Positions 1 through 7,283 of a DNA stretch of 17,396 nt are shown one piece after another; positions within the stretch are counted from its first letter, which is position 1, and each line of letters begins with the position of its first letter. The position numbers were made by a program, and so were the translations under genes. The DNA comes from Actinomycetes bacterium (GTDB taxonomy: Bacteria > Actinomycetota > Acidimicrobiia > Spongiisociales > UBA5794), in assembly GCA_024640745.1 (NCBI GenBank), contig JAHEEL010000022.1, positions 1 to 17,396 on the forward strand, given 5' to 3'. The notes below the pieces were generated by a model. The model saw nothing but the letters and a program-made list of their open reading frames with translations, had not been told where the DNA came from and did not search any database.

Positions 1-1005
1 CTCGGCGACGACGTCGCGTTCGCCGGCGACCTCTACGGCGTCTCTCCCGGTGGCAACTTCGAGGGCATGAACATCCTGCATCTCCCGGAGCCGATGTCGG
101 CGATCGTTGCGCGAACCGGCATGGATGGGGGTGAATTGGGTGAAGCGAAGAAGCGCATCGATGATCGCCTACGGGCCCGCAGAAGCACGCGGGTTCGACC
201 GGGCCTCGACGACAAGGTCGTGACCGCTTGGAACGGTCTGGCCTTGCGGGCATTCGCGGAGGCCGGAGCGATCCTCTCCGACGAGCGCTACCTGACCGTC
301 GCCGACGGCATTGCCAGGTTCCTCACCGAGAGCGCCATGCCCGACGACCGGCTCCTCCGGTCGTGGCGCGGGGGCCGCTCCGGGCCCGACGCGTTCTGCG
401 ACGACTTCGGTGCCGCTGCACTCGGTCTCTTTGCTCTGTATCAGGCCGCGGGAGAGCAACGGTGGTACGACGCGGCAGAGCGCCTGGTGCGCGAGATGGT
501 CGAGCGATTCGAGGACCCGGCCGGCGGCTTCTTCGCCACGGCCTCCGACGGTGAGGCGTTGATCGCTCGGCCGAAGAACACGCACGACAACCCGACGCCG
601 TCCGACAATGCTTTGGCGGCCGAGGCCCTCGCCACGCTGGCGGCATTCACCGGCGACGCCGGCGCGACCGCACGCCTCGAGCGGACCATTCAGTCGATCG
701 GTCCGAGCCTGTCAACCCACCCGTGGGCCCACGGGAGCCTGCTCGGCGTGTGGCTGGCCAACCCGATGCGCGAAGTCGCCGTGGTGGGCGACGCCGATGC
801 CCGGCGGCCGTTCCTCGATGTCGTTTGGGAGCGGTTTCGGCCCGATGCAGTCGTTGCGCAAGGTGACGGAAGCGACGCGGTGGTGCCGCTGCTGGCAGAC
901 CGTGGTTCCGGTGACGCCGGTCGGGCGTATGTCTGCCGGGGGTTCGTCTGCGAGCTGCCGGCCGAGTCGCCGGACGCGCTGCGTGCTCAACTCGATGGAG
1001 GCTGA
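1..1005 (+). CDS. DUF255/YyaL (SSP411-like) thioredoxin-domain protein, C-terminal part
   Basis: The frame is open from base 1 to the TGA at 1003-1005, so the window starts inside this gene and 334 codons are visible. Family signatures are GNFEGMNILHLP (about codons 19-30), RPGLDDKVVTAWNGLALRA (about codons 67-85), and FFATASDGEAL followed by RPKNTHDNPTPSDNALAAEA near codon 200. These belong to the alpha/alpha-barrel half of the DUF255/YyaL/SSP411 family, which resembles N-acylglucosamine 2-epimerases; the N-terminal thioredoxin-like domain would lie upstream. The biochemical role of the family is poorly defined, so no reaction is assigned. The methionine at 67 is internal to the conserved GNFEG motif and is not the true start. 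The last 19 bases overlap the 3' end of the convergent CorC-like gene. Confidence 0.9.
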   Translation, partial: LGDDVAFAGDLYGVSPGGNFEGMNILHLPEPMSAIVARTGMDGGELGEAKKRIDDRLRARRSTRVRPGLDDKVVTAWNGLALRAFAEAGAILSDERYLTVADGIARFLTESAMPDDRLLRSWRGGRSGPDAFCDDFGAAALGLFALYQAAGEQRWYDAAERLVREMVERFEDPAGGFFATASDGEALIARPKNTHDNPTPSDNALAAEALATLAAFTGDAGATARLERTIQSIGPSLSTHPWAHGSLLGVWLANPMREVAVVGDADARRPFLDVVWERFRPDAVVAQGDGSDAVVPLLADRGSGDAGRAYVCRGFVCELPAESPDALRAQLDGG

Positions 1006-2243
1006 CTGCTCAACGCGGCCGTGAGGACGGTGATGCGATGCGGTTCCGCAGCTCGCACGGTGAGAAGCAGTCCGTCGAACTCGAAGGTCTCACCGACGCT
1101 CGGAATGCGCCCCGCGACTCCGATCACGAGGCCACCGACGGTGTGCCAATCGCCACTGGGGAGCGACACGCCGGTCTTGTCTTCGAGGTCGTCGAGATCT
1201 GCAGCGGCGTCGACATACCAGCGACCGGGACCCGCACCTCGGATCGGGGTGCGGAGGCGCTCACCCTCATCGGACACCCGGCCAACGAGTTCAGCCACCA
1301 CATCCTCGATCGTGACGATGCCTTCGGTCCCTCCGTGTTCGTCGACGGCGAGGGCGAGGTACACACCGCTCGACTGCATCTCGCCGAGCAACTCGACGAC
1401 TCGCTTGGTCTCCGGGACGACCAGCTGATCCGTGGCAACGGCAGTCACGAAGTCGTCGGGACGGTCGGTGATCGCCGCAGCGAGATCCTGGAGCCGCACG
1501 ACGCCGACGACGTTGTCGAGGCCACCGTCATAGATCGGCAGTCGTCGGTGGCCGCTCGTAATGGCGGTATCGAGTGCCTCACGAATGGTCACGTCGGCTG
1601 CGACGGCCACCACTTCCGTTCTCGGTGTCAGGATTTCGACGACGCGGCGATCGCCCAACTCGAATGCTCGCTCCATCAGCTCCTGATCTGTCTGTTCGAT
1701 CGCACCTTCGATCGCGGCATGCGACGCCAGGCGGCGCAGTTCTTCCTCGGTCACGGTGGTGGAGGCCGCGATGCCCGACCCGGGCGCCTGCATGTCTGCA
1801 AACTGGACGAGCACCGTCACGACCGGACGGAGGAGCCACGCGAGTGCCGACAGGATCGGCGTCGTCGCCCTCGCAACTTGGTAGGGGTGGCGAACGGCAT
1901 AGGTCTTCGGGATCGCCTCTGCATAGACGAACAGCACGACGGTGAGCGCAACCGATGCGATCGAGACTCCCAGATTCCCGAAATGCCGCCCCGACAGCAT
2001 TCCCGTGACCGTTGCCGCGCCGATCTGGACGAGGAGCACGACGAGGAGCACCGTGTTCAGAACGCGAGGCAGGTCGTCGAGAAGACGCAAGAGCCGGAGC
2101 GCGCCTCGATCACCGTCTCCGGCGGCAACCTCCACACGCACCCGCTGCACACGGAGAAGTGCGGCCTCGGATGCGCCGAGGATCACCGCCGCGACGAGGA
2201 GGGCGATCAGGACTACGACGAGGGTGAGGTCGGTGCCATCCAT
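987..2243 (-). CDS. CNNM/CorC (HlyC/CorC) family membrane protein with CBS pair
   Basis: This 418-residue protein has the standard order of the CNNM/CorC family. An N-terminal DUF21 transmembrane domain has hydrophobic segments at about 6-24, 62-82, 92-112 and 125-147, with the family motif AEAIPKTYA at 108-116. A CBS pair follows: ILTPR at 204-208, then a second CBS around 265-322 containing DEHGGTEGIVTIEDVV. The C-terminal CorC_HlyC domain spans about 335-408 and contains GGLVIGVAGRIPSVGE. Members are linked to Mg2+/Co2+ transport or efflux, with CBS domains binding adenine nucleotides; the substrate here is inferred only from family. Start is the ATG at 2241-2243, without a strong Shine-Dalgarno site. 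It is divergent from the hydrolase gene with only 35 bp between start codons, and it overlaps the DUF255 gene tail to tail. Confidence 0.92.
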   Translation of the reverse strand: MDGTDLTLVVVLIALLVAAVILGASEAALLRVQRVRVEVAAGDGDRGALRLLRLLDDLPRVLNTVLLVVLLVQIGAATVTGMLSGRHFGNLGVSIASVALTVVLFVYAEAIPKTYAVRHPYQVARATTPILSALAWLLRPVVTVLVQFADMQAPGSGIAASTTVTEEELRRLASHAAIEGAIEQTDQELMERAFELGDRRVVEILTPRTEVVAVAADVTIREALDTAITSGHRRLPIYDGGLDNVVGVVRLQDLAAAITDRPDDFVTAVATDQLVVPETKRVVELLGEMQSSGVYLALAVDEHGGTEGIVTIEDVVAELVGRVSDEGERLRTPIRGAGPGRWYVDAAADLDDLEDKTGVSLPSGDWHTVGGLVIGVAGRIPSVGETFEFDGLLLTVRAAEPHRITVLTAALSSQPPSS

Positions 2244-2266
2244 GGGTGCAAGTCTCGCGCATTCGG

Positions 2267-2272
2267 TAGCGT
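2267..2272 (+). promoter_or_regulatory. Candidate -10 box (TAGCGT) for the hydrolase gene
   Basis: TAGCGT matches the actinobacterial TANNNT -10 pattern and ends 6 bases before the ATG at 2279. A transcript starting the usual 6-7 bases downstream would begin at or next to the start codon, so the gene may be leaderless. The GAGGG between box and ATG is too close to act as a normal ribosome-binding site. Inferred from sequence only. Confidence 0.4.
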
Positions 2273-2278
2273 GAGGGA

Positions 2279-3091
2279 ATGAAGCTCAAGTTCGCGCTCG
2301 GTGCCGCGTTTGCGACCGTCGCTCTCACCCTCGGAGGTACTTGGATGCTGCAAGATCGGCTCATCTACTTCCCCGGAGGGGACCCGGGCGTACCGCCGGC
2401 CCCGTGGAGCGACCTGCGCGTTGCATCCTCCGACGACCTCATGCTCACGGCATGGCTCCGGCCCTCCGATGGCTCGGATAGCCGGCCGCTCGTGATCGTG
2501 TTCCCCGGCAATGCCGGCAACCGGGCCGACCGGGTGGCGTTGGGGAATGCACTGGCAAGCACGGGTGGCGACGTGGTACTGGCCGAATACCGCGGCTACG
2601 GCGCCAATCCGGGGCGGCCCAGCGAGGAGGGCCTGGTGGCCGATGCGGTTGCCACGGTCGAGGCGGCAATCGACGCCGTTGGGGCGTCCGCCGGCCTGGT
2701 CTACTTCGGAGAGTCCCTCGGCGCAGCGGTCGCCGTGGCCGCGGCTGAGGCACGGCGGCCGGAGGCAATCGTGCTCGCTTCTCCGTTCACGTCGCTCGTC
2801 GATGTCGGGCGCCACCACTATCCGTGGTTGCCCGTATCAGCGCTGCTTCGCGACCGCTACCCGTCGCTCGAACGCATCAACGCCGGGGTGCTCGATGGCG
2901 TGCCGACGCTCGTCGTCGCCGGGACTCTGGATGGCACGGTGCCGTTCAGCCAGAGCGCGCAGATCGCGGCTGCTGCCGAGGCAACGACCTACGTCGTGGA
3001 AGGGGCCGACCACAACGATCCGGCGATTCGTTCGGCCCCCGAGCTCATCGACACCGTTGCGTCGTTCATCGCCAGGGCGATCGGCGAGTAG
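2279..3091 (+). CDS. Alpha/beta hydrolase with N-terminal signal anchor
   Basis: This 270-residue serine hydrolase begins with a hydrophobic segment (about residues 5-22) that reads as a signal anchor or uncleaved signal, followed by YFPGGDPG. The oxyanion-hole region is VFPGNAGN (74-81). The nucleophile elbow is GESLG with Ser146, the acid is Asp218 in GTLDGTVP, and the catalytic histidine is His245 in GADHND. The layout resembles the S33/BEM46-like (ABHD13-type) hydrolases. A membrane-associated esterase, thioesterase or peptidase are all possible, and the substrate cannot be told. The start at ATG 2279 is set by the signal segment and a candidate -10 box just upstream. The gene is divergent from the CorC-like gene and is followed 7 bases after its stop by the hairpin repeat. 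Confidence 0.88.
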   Translation: MKLKFALGAAFATVALTLGGTWMLQDRLIYFPGGDPGVPPAPWSDLRVASSDDLMLTAWLRPSDGSDSRPLVIVFPGNAGNRADRVALGNALASTGGDVVLAEYRGYGANPGRPSEEGLVADAVATVEAAIDAVGASAGLVYFGESLGAAVAVAAAEARRPEAIVLASPFTSLVDVGRHHYPWLPVSALLRDRYPSLERINAGVLDGVPTLVVAGTLDGTVPFSQSAQIAAAAEATTYVVEGADHNDPAIRSAPELIDTVASFIARAIGE

Positions 3092-3096
3092 GGGTT

Positions 3097-3234
3097 GCGG
3101 ACCGGCTGCTGCCGGTCCGTGGCAGCTTCCCGAGGTAACTGCAGTGTGCCGCGTTCGGCACGCGGCGGACCGGCTGCTGTTGGTCCGTTGGCGCTTTCCT
3201 GGGGAGCTGCAGTGTGCCGCGTGGGGCACGCGGC
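3097..3234 (+). repeat. Two tandem 68-bp units, each with two hairpins
   Basis: Unit 1 is 3097-3164 and unit 2 is 3165-3232. By eye 56 of 68 positions match (about 82%). Each unit has a first stem GGACCGGC with a TGCT loop (3099-3118 and 3167-3186); the right arm is GCCGGTCC in unit 1 and GTTGGTCC in unit 2, still pairable in plus-strand RNA by G-U. A second stem, GCCGCG/CGCGGC with a 7-base loop, is identical in both (3148-3166 and 3216-3234). There is no T-tract, so it is not a classical intrinsic terminator, although its place just after the hydrolase stop would allow a 3'-end role. It may belong to a dispersed intergenic repeat family, which is unproven here. Confidence 0.85.
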
Positions 3235-3263
3235 GACACCCCGAACGTCGACTGCCACAGCAC

Positions 3264-3288
3264 TAGCATCCGATCGAAACCCCCGGAG
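3264..3288 (+). promoter_or_regulatory. Candidate -10 box and ribosome-binding site for the transporter operon
   Basis: TAGCAT (3264-3269) fits a TANNNT -10 element, and GGAG (3285-3288) lies 8 bases before the ATG at 3297. No convincing -35 is visible. This would place the operon promoter just downstream of the 68-bp repeats, giving a short leader of roughly 20 bases. Confidence 0.4.
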
Positions 3289-3296
3289 CGGCGCGC

Positions 3297-4703
3297 ATGA
3301 CGATCCTCAACGTGCGTTCGATCTCGAACGCGATCAGACCCGTAGGACTCGCTGTGGCCGTGGTGGCGCTCGTGATCCCGTGGATCGTCGACTTCCCTGA
3401 GCTGAGCGACGTGGGCTCGCGCATGTTCGGCATCTTCCTCATGGCGATCGTCCTATGGGTCACCGAGGCAATCCCGCTGCACGCAACGGCCACGCTGATC
3501 GTGCTGCTCGAGATCCTGCTGATCAGCGACCAGGCATTTGGCGAGGCGATTCCCGACGCCCCGGCGTTCTCGACGTTCTTCGCTGCGTTCGCCCACCCGG
3601 TGATCATGCTCTTTCTCGGCGGCTTCTTCATCGCGGAAGGCGCCGCGAAGTTCGGATTCGATCGGTACCTCGCCAAGGTGATGTTGCGCCCGTTCGGAAG
3701 CTCGACGAGCCGCATCATGCTGGGGCTCATGGTGATCACGGCCGGGCTGTCGATGTTCATGTCGAATACGGCCACCACGGCAACGCTCATGGCGGTCATC
3801 ATCCCCGTGATCGCAAGCCTCCCGCCGGGCGATCGTCTCAAGACCGGCCTGGCGCTGTCGATCCCGATCGCGGCGAACATCGGGGGAATGGGAACACCGG
3901 TTGGGACGCCGCCAAATGCCATTGCGGTCGGGTCGCTCGCCGATGCCGGGATCAGTGTGAGCTTCCTCGAGTGGATGGTCGTGGCCGTGCCGATCGTGCT
4001 GCTGCTGCTCTTCGGCGCCTGGTGGCTCCTGGGCCGCTTCTACCGGTCGAGCTCGGATCGAATCGAGATCGCGATCGAGGCGTCGTTTGATCGATCCCTG
4101 CCGGCAATGGTCTTCTACGTGACGTTTGCAGTGACGGTGATCCTGTGGCTCACCGAACCCATCCACGGCGTCAGCTCCAGCATCGTAGGTTTTCTGCCTG
4201 TGGTCATCCTGCTGTCCACGCGCGTGTTCACGACACGCGACCTGCAGTCGATTCAGTGGAACGTCCTCTGGCTGGTTGCCGGCGGCATCGCGCTGGGCAT
4301 CGGCGTTGGTACCTCGGGTCTCGATGAGTGGCTCGTGAGTCAGGTCAACTGGGAGGCGATCGAGCCCGGAATGATCATCTTCGTGCTGGCGCTGATCGCG
4401 ATCGCGCTCAGCACGGTCATCTCGAACAGCGCGGCGACAAACCTGCTCATGCCGATTGGCCTGAGCCTCGCGATCTCCGCCGGGTTCGGCTTGAGCCCGG
4501 TCCTTGTGGCGTTCTTCATTGCCATTGCCGCTTCGTCGGCGATGGCGTTGCCCGTCAGCACACCTCCGAATGCAATCGCCTACAGCACCGGCGCGGTCAA
4601 GACCAAGGACATGTCGATGGTCGGTCTCGCCGTCGGTGCGGTCTCGCTCGTGCTGTTCTTCGTGCTTGCGCCGCCGATCTGGAGCCTCCTGGGGGTGACA
4701 TGA
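3297..4703 (+). CDS. DASS/SLC13 family anion:sodium symporter
   Basis: This is a 468-residue polytopic membrane protein with the internal duplication of the divalent anion:Na+ symporter family. The first sodium/substrate loop has SNTATTA (156-162) and GTPPNAIA (203-210). The second repeat has SNSAATN (376-382) and STPPNAIA (421-428). TEAIPLHATA at 56-65 is also typical. Family members carry dicarboxylates, citrate or sulfate with sodium; the substrate here is not defined by the motifs. The second SNT triad is SNS, a conservative change. Length is normal. The start at ATG 3297 has GGAG 8 bases upstream. Its TGA overlaps the ATG of the histidine kinase gene (ATGA at 4700-4703), so the two are very likely translationally coupled and functionally linked. 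Confidence 0.92.
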   Translation: MTILNVRSISNAIRPVGLAVAVVALVIPWIVDFPELSDVGSRMFGIFLMAIVLWVTEAIPLHATATLIVLLEILLISDQAFGEAIPDAPAFSTFFAAFAHPVIMLFLGGFFIAEGAAKFGFDRYLAKVMLRPFGSSTSRIMLGLMVITAGLSMFMSNTATTATLMAVIIPVIASLPPGDRLKTGLALSIPIAANIGGMGTPVGTPPNAIAVGSLADAGISVSFLEWMVVAVPIVLLLLFGAWWLLGRFYRSSSDRIEIAIEASFDRSLPAMVFYVTFAVTVILWLTEPIHGVSSSIVGFLPVVILLSTRVFTTRDLQSIQWNVLWLVAGGIALGIGVGTSGLDEWLVSQVNWEAIEPGMIIFVLALIAIALSTVISNSAATNLLMPIGLSLAISAGFGLSPVLVAFFIAIAASSAMALPVSTPPNAIAYSTGAVKTKDMSMVGLAVGAVSLVLFFVLAPPIWSLLGVT

Positions 4704-6181
4704 GCAACGATGCAGCGGAGACCTTCCTCACCGACCGGTCGCTGTCCGACAAGCAGGTCGAGCGAGCGCTGATCGAGGAGATCGATCGCGTCCTCGGCGA
4801 CCCACCCCGCCGGTCGTATGCGCCCGGCGAGTCGATCGTTCGATCCAATGAGGCGCTATCGGAAGTCATCATTCTCACCAAGGGGAAGGTGCGCCTCTCG
4901 CGCACGGAAGACGGCGATCGCAGCACATTCCACATCCGGACGGCCGGTCGCATCATCGGACTGATCGCTCTCTCGCTGGGCACGTCCGCCTTCTTCGATG
5001 TCGAGGCCGAAACCGATGTCACCGCCATCCCTGTCTCGTATGCCGACCTCAACCGCGCGCTCGTGGCCAGCCCGACGCTCGCAGGTCACTTCACCACCGT
5101 CCTCCTCCGATCGTTTGCGCGACGCGCGGTCCGGGCTGTGGAGCAGCACAACGAGATCGAACACCTGAACACGACGCTCGAATCCGAGCGAGACCGGATG
5201 CGCGAGACGCTGCAAGAACTCGCGGCGACACAGACCCAGCTGGTGGAGTCCGAGAAGCTGGCAACGCTCGGCGAACTCGCTGCCGGAATCGGCCACGAAC
5301 TGAACAACCCGATCGCGGCCATCGTCCGTTCGGTGGACTTCCTACAGGAAGACGTCGAGGGCCTCCTCGTCGAGCGGCATCCCGGCGACGTAGCTTCCGA
5401 CTATCTTCACGCGGGTATCGAGAGCAGCCCGCTCCCGACGAGTGAGGAGCGTCGGCGGCGCATGGACCTGGAGGCCGCTGGTTTGGATCCGGGCATCGCC
5501 CGGCGGCTGGTGAAAGTCGGCGTCGGCTCTGCGGACGAGTACGCCGAACGATTCGGCGCCCTCGATCCTGCTTCGGTCGCGGCCCGGCTCGACGACATCG
5601 AGCGGTTCTACGATCTCGGACTCGCCCTGCGCAATATCGGAGCATCGGCGGGGCGAATCGCCGATCTGGTCGGCAGCCTGAGAACGTATGCCCGATCCGG
5701 CCGGGAGCTGAGCACCGATATCGATGTGAACGCGGGGCTCGAGGACACGCTCGTGCTCCTCGGGCACCGGGCTCAAGGAATCGACATCGTGCGCGACTAC
5801 GGCGAGCTGCCGCCGATCGAAGGGTATGCGGGCAAGCTCAACCAGGTGTGGACCAACCTCATCGTCAACGCGCTGCAGGCCATGGCCGGGTCGGGGAAGC
5901 TCACAGTCCGATCCAACGTTCCCGAACCGGGGCATGTACGGGTCCAGATCATCGACTCGGGACCGGGCATCGCCGCAGAGCACATCGAGAAGGTATTCGA
6001 CCTCCGGTTCACGACCCGCCAGGGGAGGGTCGAATTCGGTCTCGGTCTCGGTCTTCGGATCTCCCAGGACATCGTGTCGCAGCATCACGGGATTATCGAG
6101 GTCGAGTCGGAGCCCGGTAGGACATGCTTCACCGTCGTGCTGCCGACCACACAACCCGAACAGCCAGGAGCCGTCACATGA
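4700..6181 (+). CDS. Soluble histidine kinase with cNMP-binding-like sensor domain
   Basis: This 493-residue protein has no membrane segment. Residues about 38-142 form a CRP-type beta-roll domain, but the phosphate-binding cassette (FGE...RxA) is not recognisable, so cAMP binding is doubtful. A coiled coil (about 147-187) leads to the H-box GELAAGIGHELNNP with phosphoacceptor His199. The second DHp helix appears only at about 300-333 (GRIADLVGSLRTYAR), after an insertion of roughly 80 residues. The ATPase domain has an N-box (WTNLIVNALQAM, 384-395), G1 (DSGPGI, 419-424) and G2 (GLGLGL, 447-452). The ATG at 4700 was chosen over upstream in-frame ATGs because it begins directly at the transporter stop. 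The stop overlaps the next gene by ATGA, forming a three-gene operon. Confidence 0.9.
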   Translation: MSNDAAETFLTDRSLSDKQVERALIEEIDRVLGDPPRRSYAPGESIVRSNEALSEVIILTKGKVRLSRTEDGDRSTFHIRTAGRIIGLIALSLGTSAFFDVEAETDVTAIPVSYADLNRALVASPTLAGHFTTVLLRSFARRAVRAVEQHNEIEHLNTTLESERDRMRETLQELAATQTQLVESEKLATLGELAAGIGHELNNPIAAIVRSVDFLQEDVEGLLVERHPGDVASDYLHAGIESSPLPTSEERRRRMDLEAAGLDPGIARRLVKVGVGSADEYAERFGALDPASVAARLDDIERFYDLGLALRNIGASAGRIADLVGSLRTYARSGRELSTDIDVNAGLEDTLVLLGHRAQGIDIVRDYGELPPIEGYAGKLNQVWTNLIVNALQAMAGSGKLTVRSNVPEPGHVRVQIIDSGPGIAAEHIEKVFDLRFTTRQGRVEFGLGLGLRISQDIVSQHHGIIEVESEPGRTCFTVVLPTTQPEQPGAVT

Positions 6182-6669
6182 ACGACCTCGCCATCCTGAT
6201 CGTCGAAGACGAGCCCGAAGTGAGAGACGCGCTCATCCGAGACGTCGCTCCGTTCGAGGGCTTGTTCAGAATCGAAGCTGCCGAGGATGTCGACGATGCG
6301 CACGCGGCGCTCCAGGCGCTCGAGGCGGCCGGGCAAGACGTAGCTCTCGTGCTCTGTGATCACCTGTTGCCCGGCGTCCACGGCGTCGATTTCCTCGTCG
6401 AACTCAACGAAGACCGGCGGATGCGCGCCGCACGCAAAGTGCTGGTGACCGGCCAGGCGGGCCTGGAGGACACGATTCGAGCCGTCAACGACGCCGATCT
6501 CGATCACTACATCGCCAAGCCCTGGGATGACGAGGCGCTACAGGCCATCGTCCGAGAGCAGCTCACCGAGTACGTGTCGCGTTGGGTCGATGATCTGTTG
6601 CCGTATGTGCCGGTGCTCGACGGGCCGCGACTGATGGCGATCATCGCCGCCCGCGGCTACGACCGCTGA
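6178..6669 (+). CDS. Single-domain response regulator
   Basis: This 163-residue receiver protein has all key positions: acidic residues Glu10-Asp11-Glu12, phosphoacceptor Asp61 in LCDHLLPG, Thr91 in VLVTGQ, and Lys114 in AKPW. The receiver fold ends near residue 120, and a helical tail of about 40 residues follows (REQLTEYVSRWVDDLLPYV) with no recognisable DNA-binding or enzymatic output domain. The ATG at 6178 overlaps the kinase stop (ATGA, 6178-6181), so it is the obvious cognate partner of that kinase. With no output domain it may act by protein contact, by phosphotransfer to another protein, or as a phosphate sink. It ends 15 bases before the stop of the convergent Lrp gene. Confidence 0.92.
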   Translation: MNDLAILIVEDEPEVRDALIRDVAPFEGLFRIEAAEDVDDAHAALQALEAAGQDVALVLCDHLLPGVHGVDFLVELNEDRRMRAARKVLVTGQAGLEDTIRAVNDADLDHYIAKPWDDEALQAIVREQLTEYVSRWVDDLLPYVPVLDGPRLMAIIAARGYDR

Positions 6670-6684
6670 AGCCGCCACTCCCAA

Positions 6685-7161
6685 TCAGGCTGTCAAATCG
6701 GGCAAGGTCCCCTTTGCGATGTGCTCGAAGACCAGCGCCGTTTCGATGTGGTCGACTTCTCGCATCGTGGTGAAGCCGCTCACGGCAAGGTGGCGCAGGT
6801 GATCGGCGTCGCGGACGACGACGTGCACGAGGAAATCGTTCGGGCCGGTCACGTGCGAAAGGCTGATCACCTCCTCCATTGAGGCGGCGTGCCGCCGGAA
6901 CGCGTCGACCTCTTCGGACGCGTGACGGCGCAGCCGTACCGCGATCATCGCCTGGAGACCAATGCTGAGGGCACCGGGATCAACGGTCGCATGGAACCCG
7001 GTGAACGTGCCCGCCGCTTCGAGGCGCCGCATCCGCTCCGAGCAGGTCGACGGCGCGATCCCGACCCGGGCGGCCAGCTCCTTATTCGACAGCCGCGCAT
7101 TCTCCTGCAGGACGGCGATGATGGCGCGATCCGTACGGTCCAGTGCCACTCGTTCGGCCAT
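6685..7161 (-). CDS. Lrp/AsnC family transcriptional regulator
   Basis: This 158-residue protein has the full family layout. The N-terminal helix-turn-helix begins LDRTDRAIIAVLQENARLSNKELAARVG and continues to about residue 55 (APSTCSERMRRLEAAG). A linker leads to the RAM ligand-binding domain, about 69-145, including GPNDFLVHVVVRDADHLRHL. Family members sense amino acids and often control a divergent catabolic or transport gene. Here it is divergent from the gamma-synthase-like and tyrosine phenol-lyase genes across 122 bp, so it probably controls them and itself; the effector is not shown. The start at 7159-7161 has GAGAGGA about 9 bases upstream. Confidence 0.95.
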   Translation of the reverse strand: MAERVALDRTDRAIIAVLQENARLSNKELAARVGIAPSTCSERMRRLEAAGTFTGFHATVDPGALSIGLQAMIAVRLRRHASEEVDAFRRHAASMEEVISLSHVTGPNDFLVHVVVRDADHLRHLAVSGFTTMREVDHIETALVFEHIAKGTLPDLTA

Positions 7162-7199
7162 CCTACGAATCCTCTCCGGTTTGGTTGCCTGCTTCTAGC

Positions 7200-7205
7200 A
7201 CGATA
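7200..7205 (-). promoter_or_regulatory. Candidate -10 box (TATCGT) for the Lrp/AsnC gene
   Basis: Read on the minus strand, TATCGT fits the TANNNT -10 pattern and would give a leader of about 30-35 bases that includes the GAGAGGA ribosome-binding site. No clear -35 element is present. Low-confidence inference. Confidence 0.3.
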
Positions 7206-7228
7206 CCCCACAATATGGCCAGACCCTG

Positions 7229-7266
7229 GTACACCGTACGGAGAGCGAGATAGATCGGCGTACACC
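7229..7266. promoter_or_regulatory. Direct repeat GTACACC, candidate Lrp-type operator
   Basis: GTACACC occurs at 7229-7235 and again at 7260-7266, a 31-bp period that puts both sites on the same face of the helix (three turns). The first copy runs into the palindrome CCGTACGG (7234-7241), and the outer arms CTGGT and ACCAG are inverted. The repeat sits in the divergent region between the Lrp gene and the PLP-enzyme genes, where cooperative Lrp binding would be expected. Binding is inferred. Confidence 0.45.
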
Positions 7267-7283
7267 AGACGGGAGGAGCGACG

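Noticed and set aside
1038..2282. 414-codon plus-strand open frame opposite the CorC-like gene
   Set aside because: It is antisense to a gene with clear DUF21, CBS and CorC domains. Its composition is Asp/His/Arg-rich without family motifs, as expected from the opposite strand of GC-rich coding DNA.
6664..6690. Intrinsic terminator between the receiver and Lrp genes
   Set aside because: Only a 4-bp AGCC/GGCT pairing and no T-tract are present.
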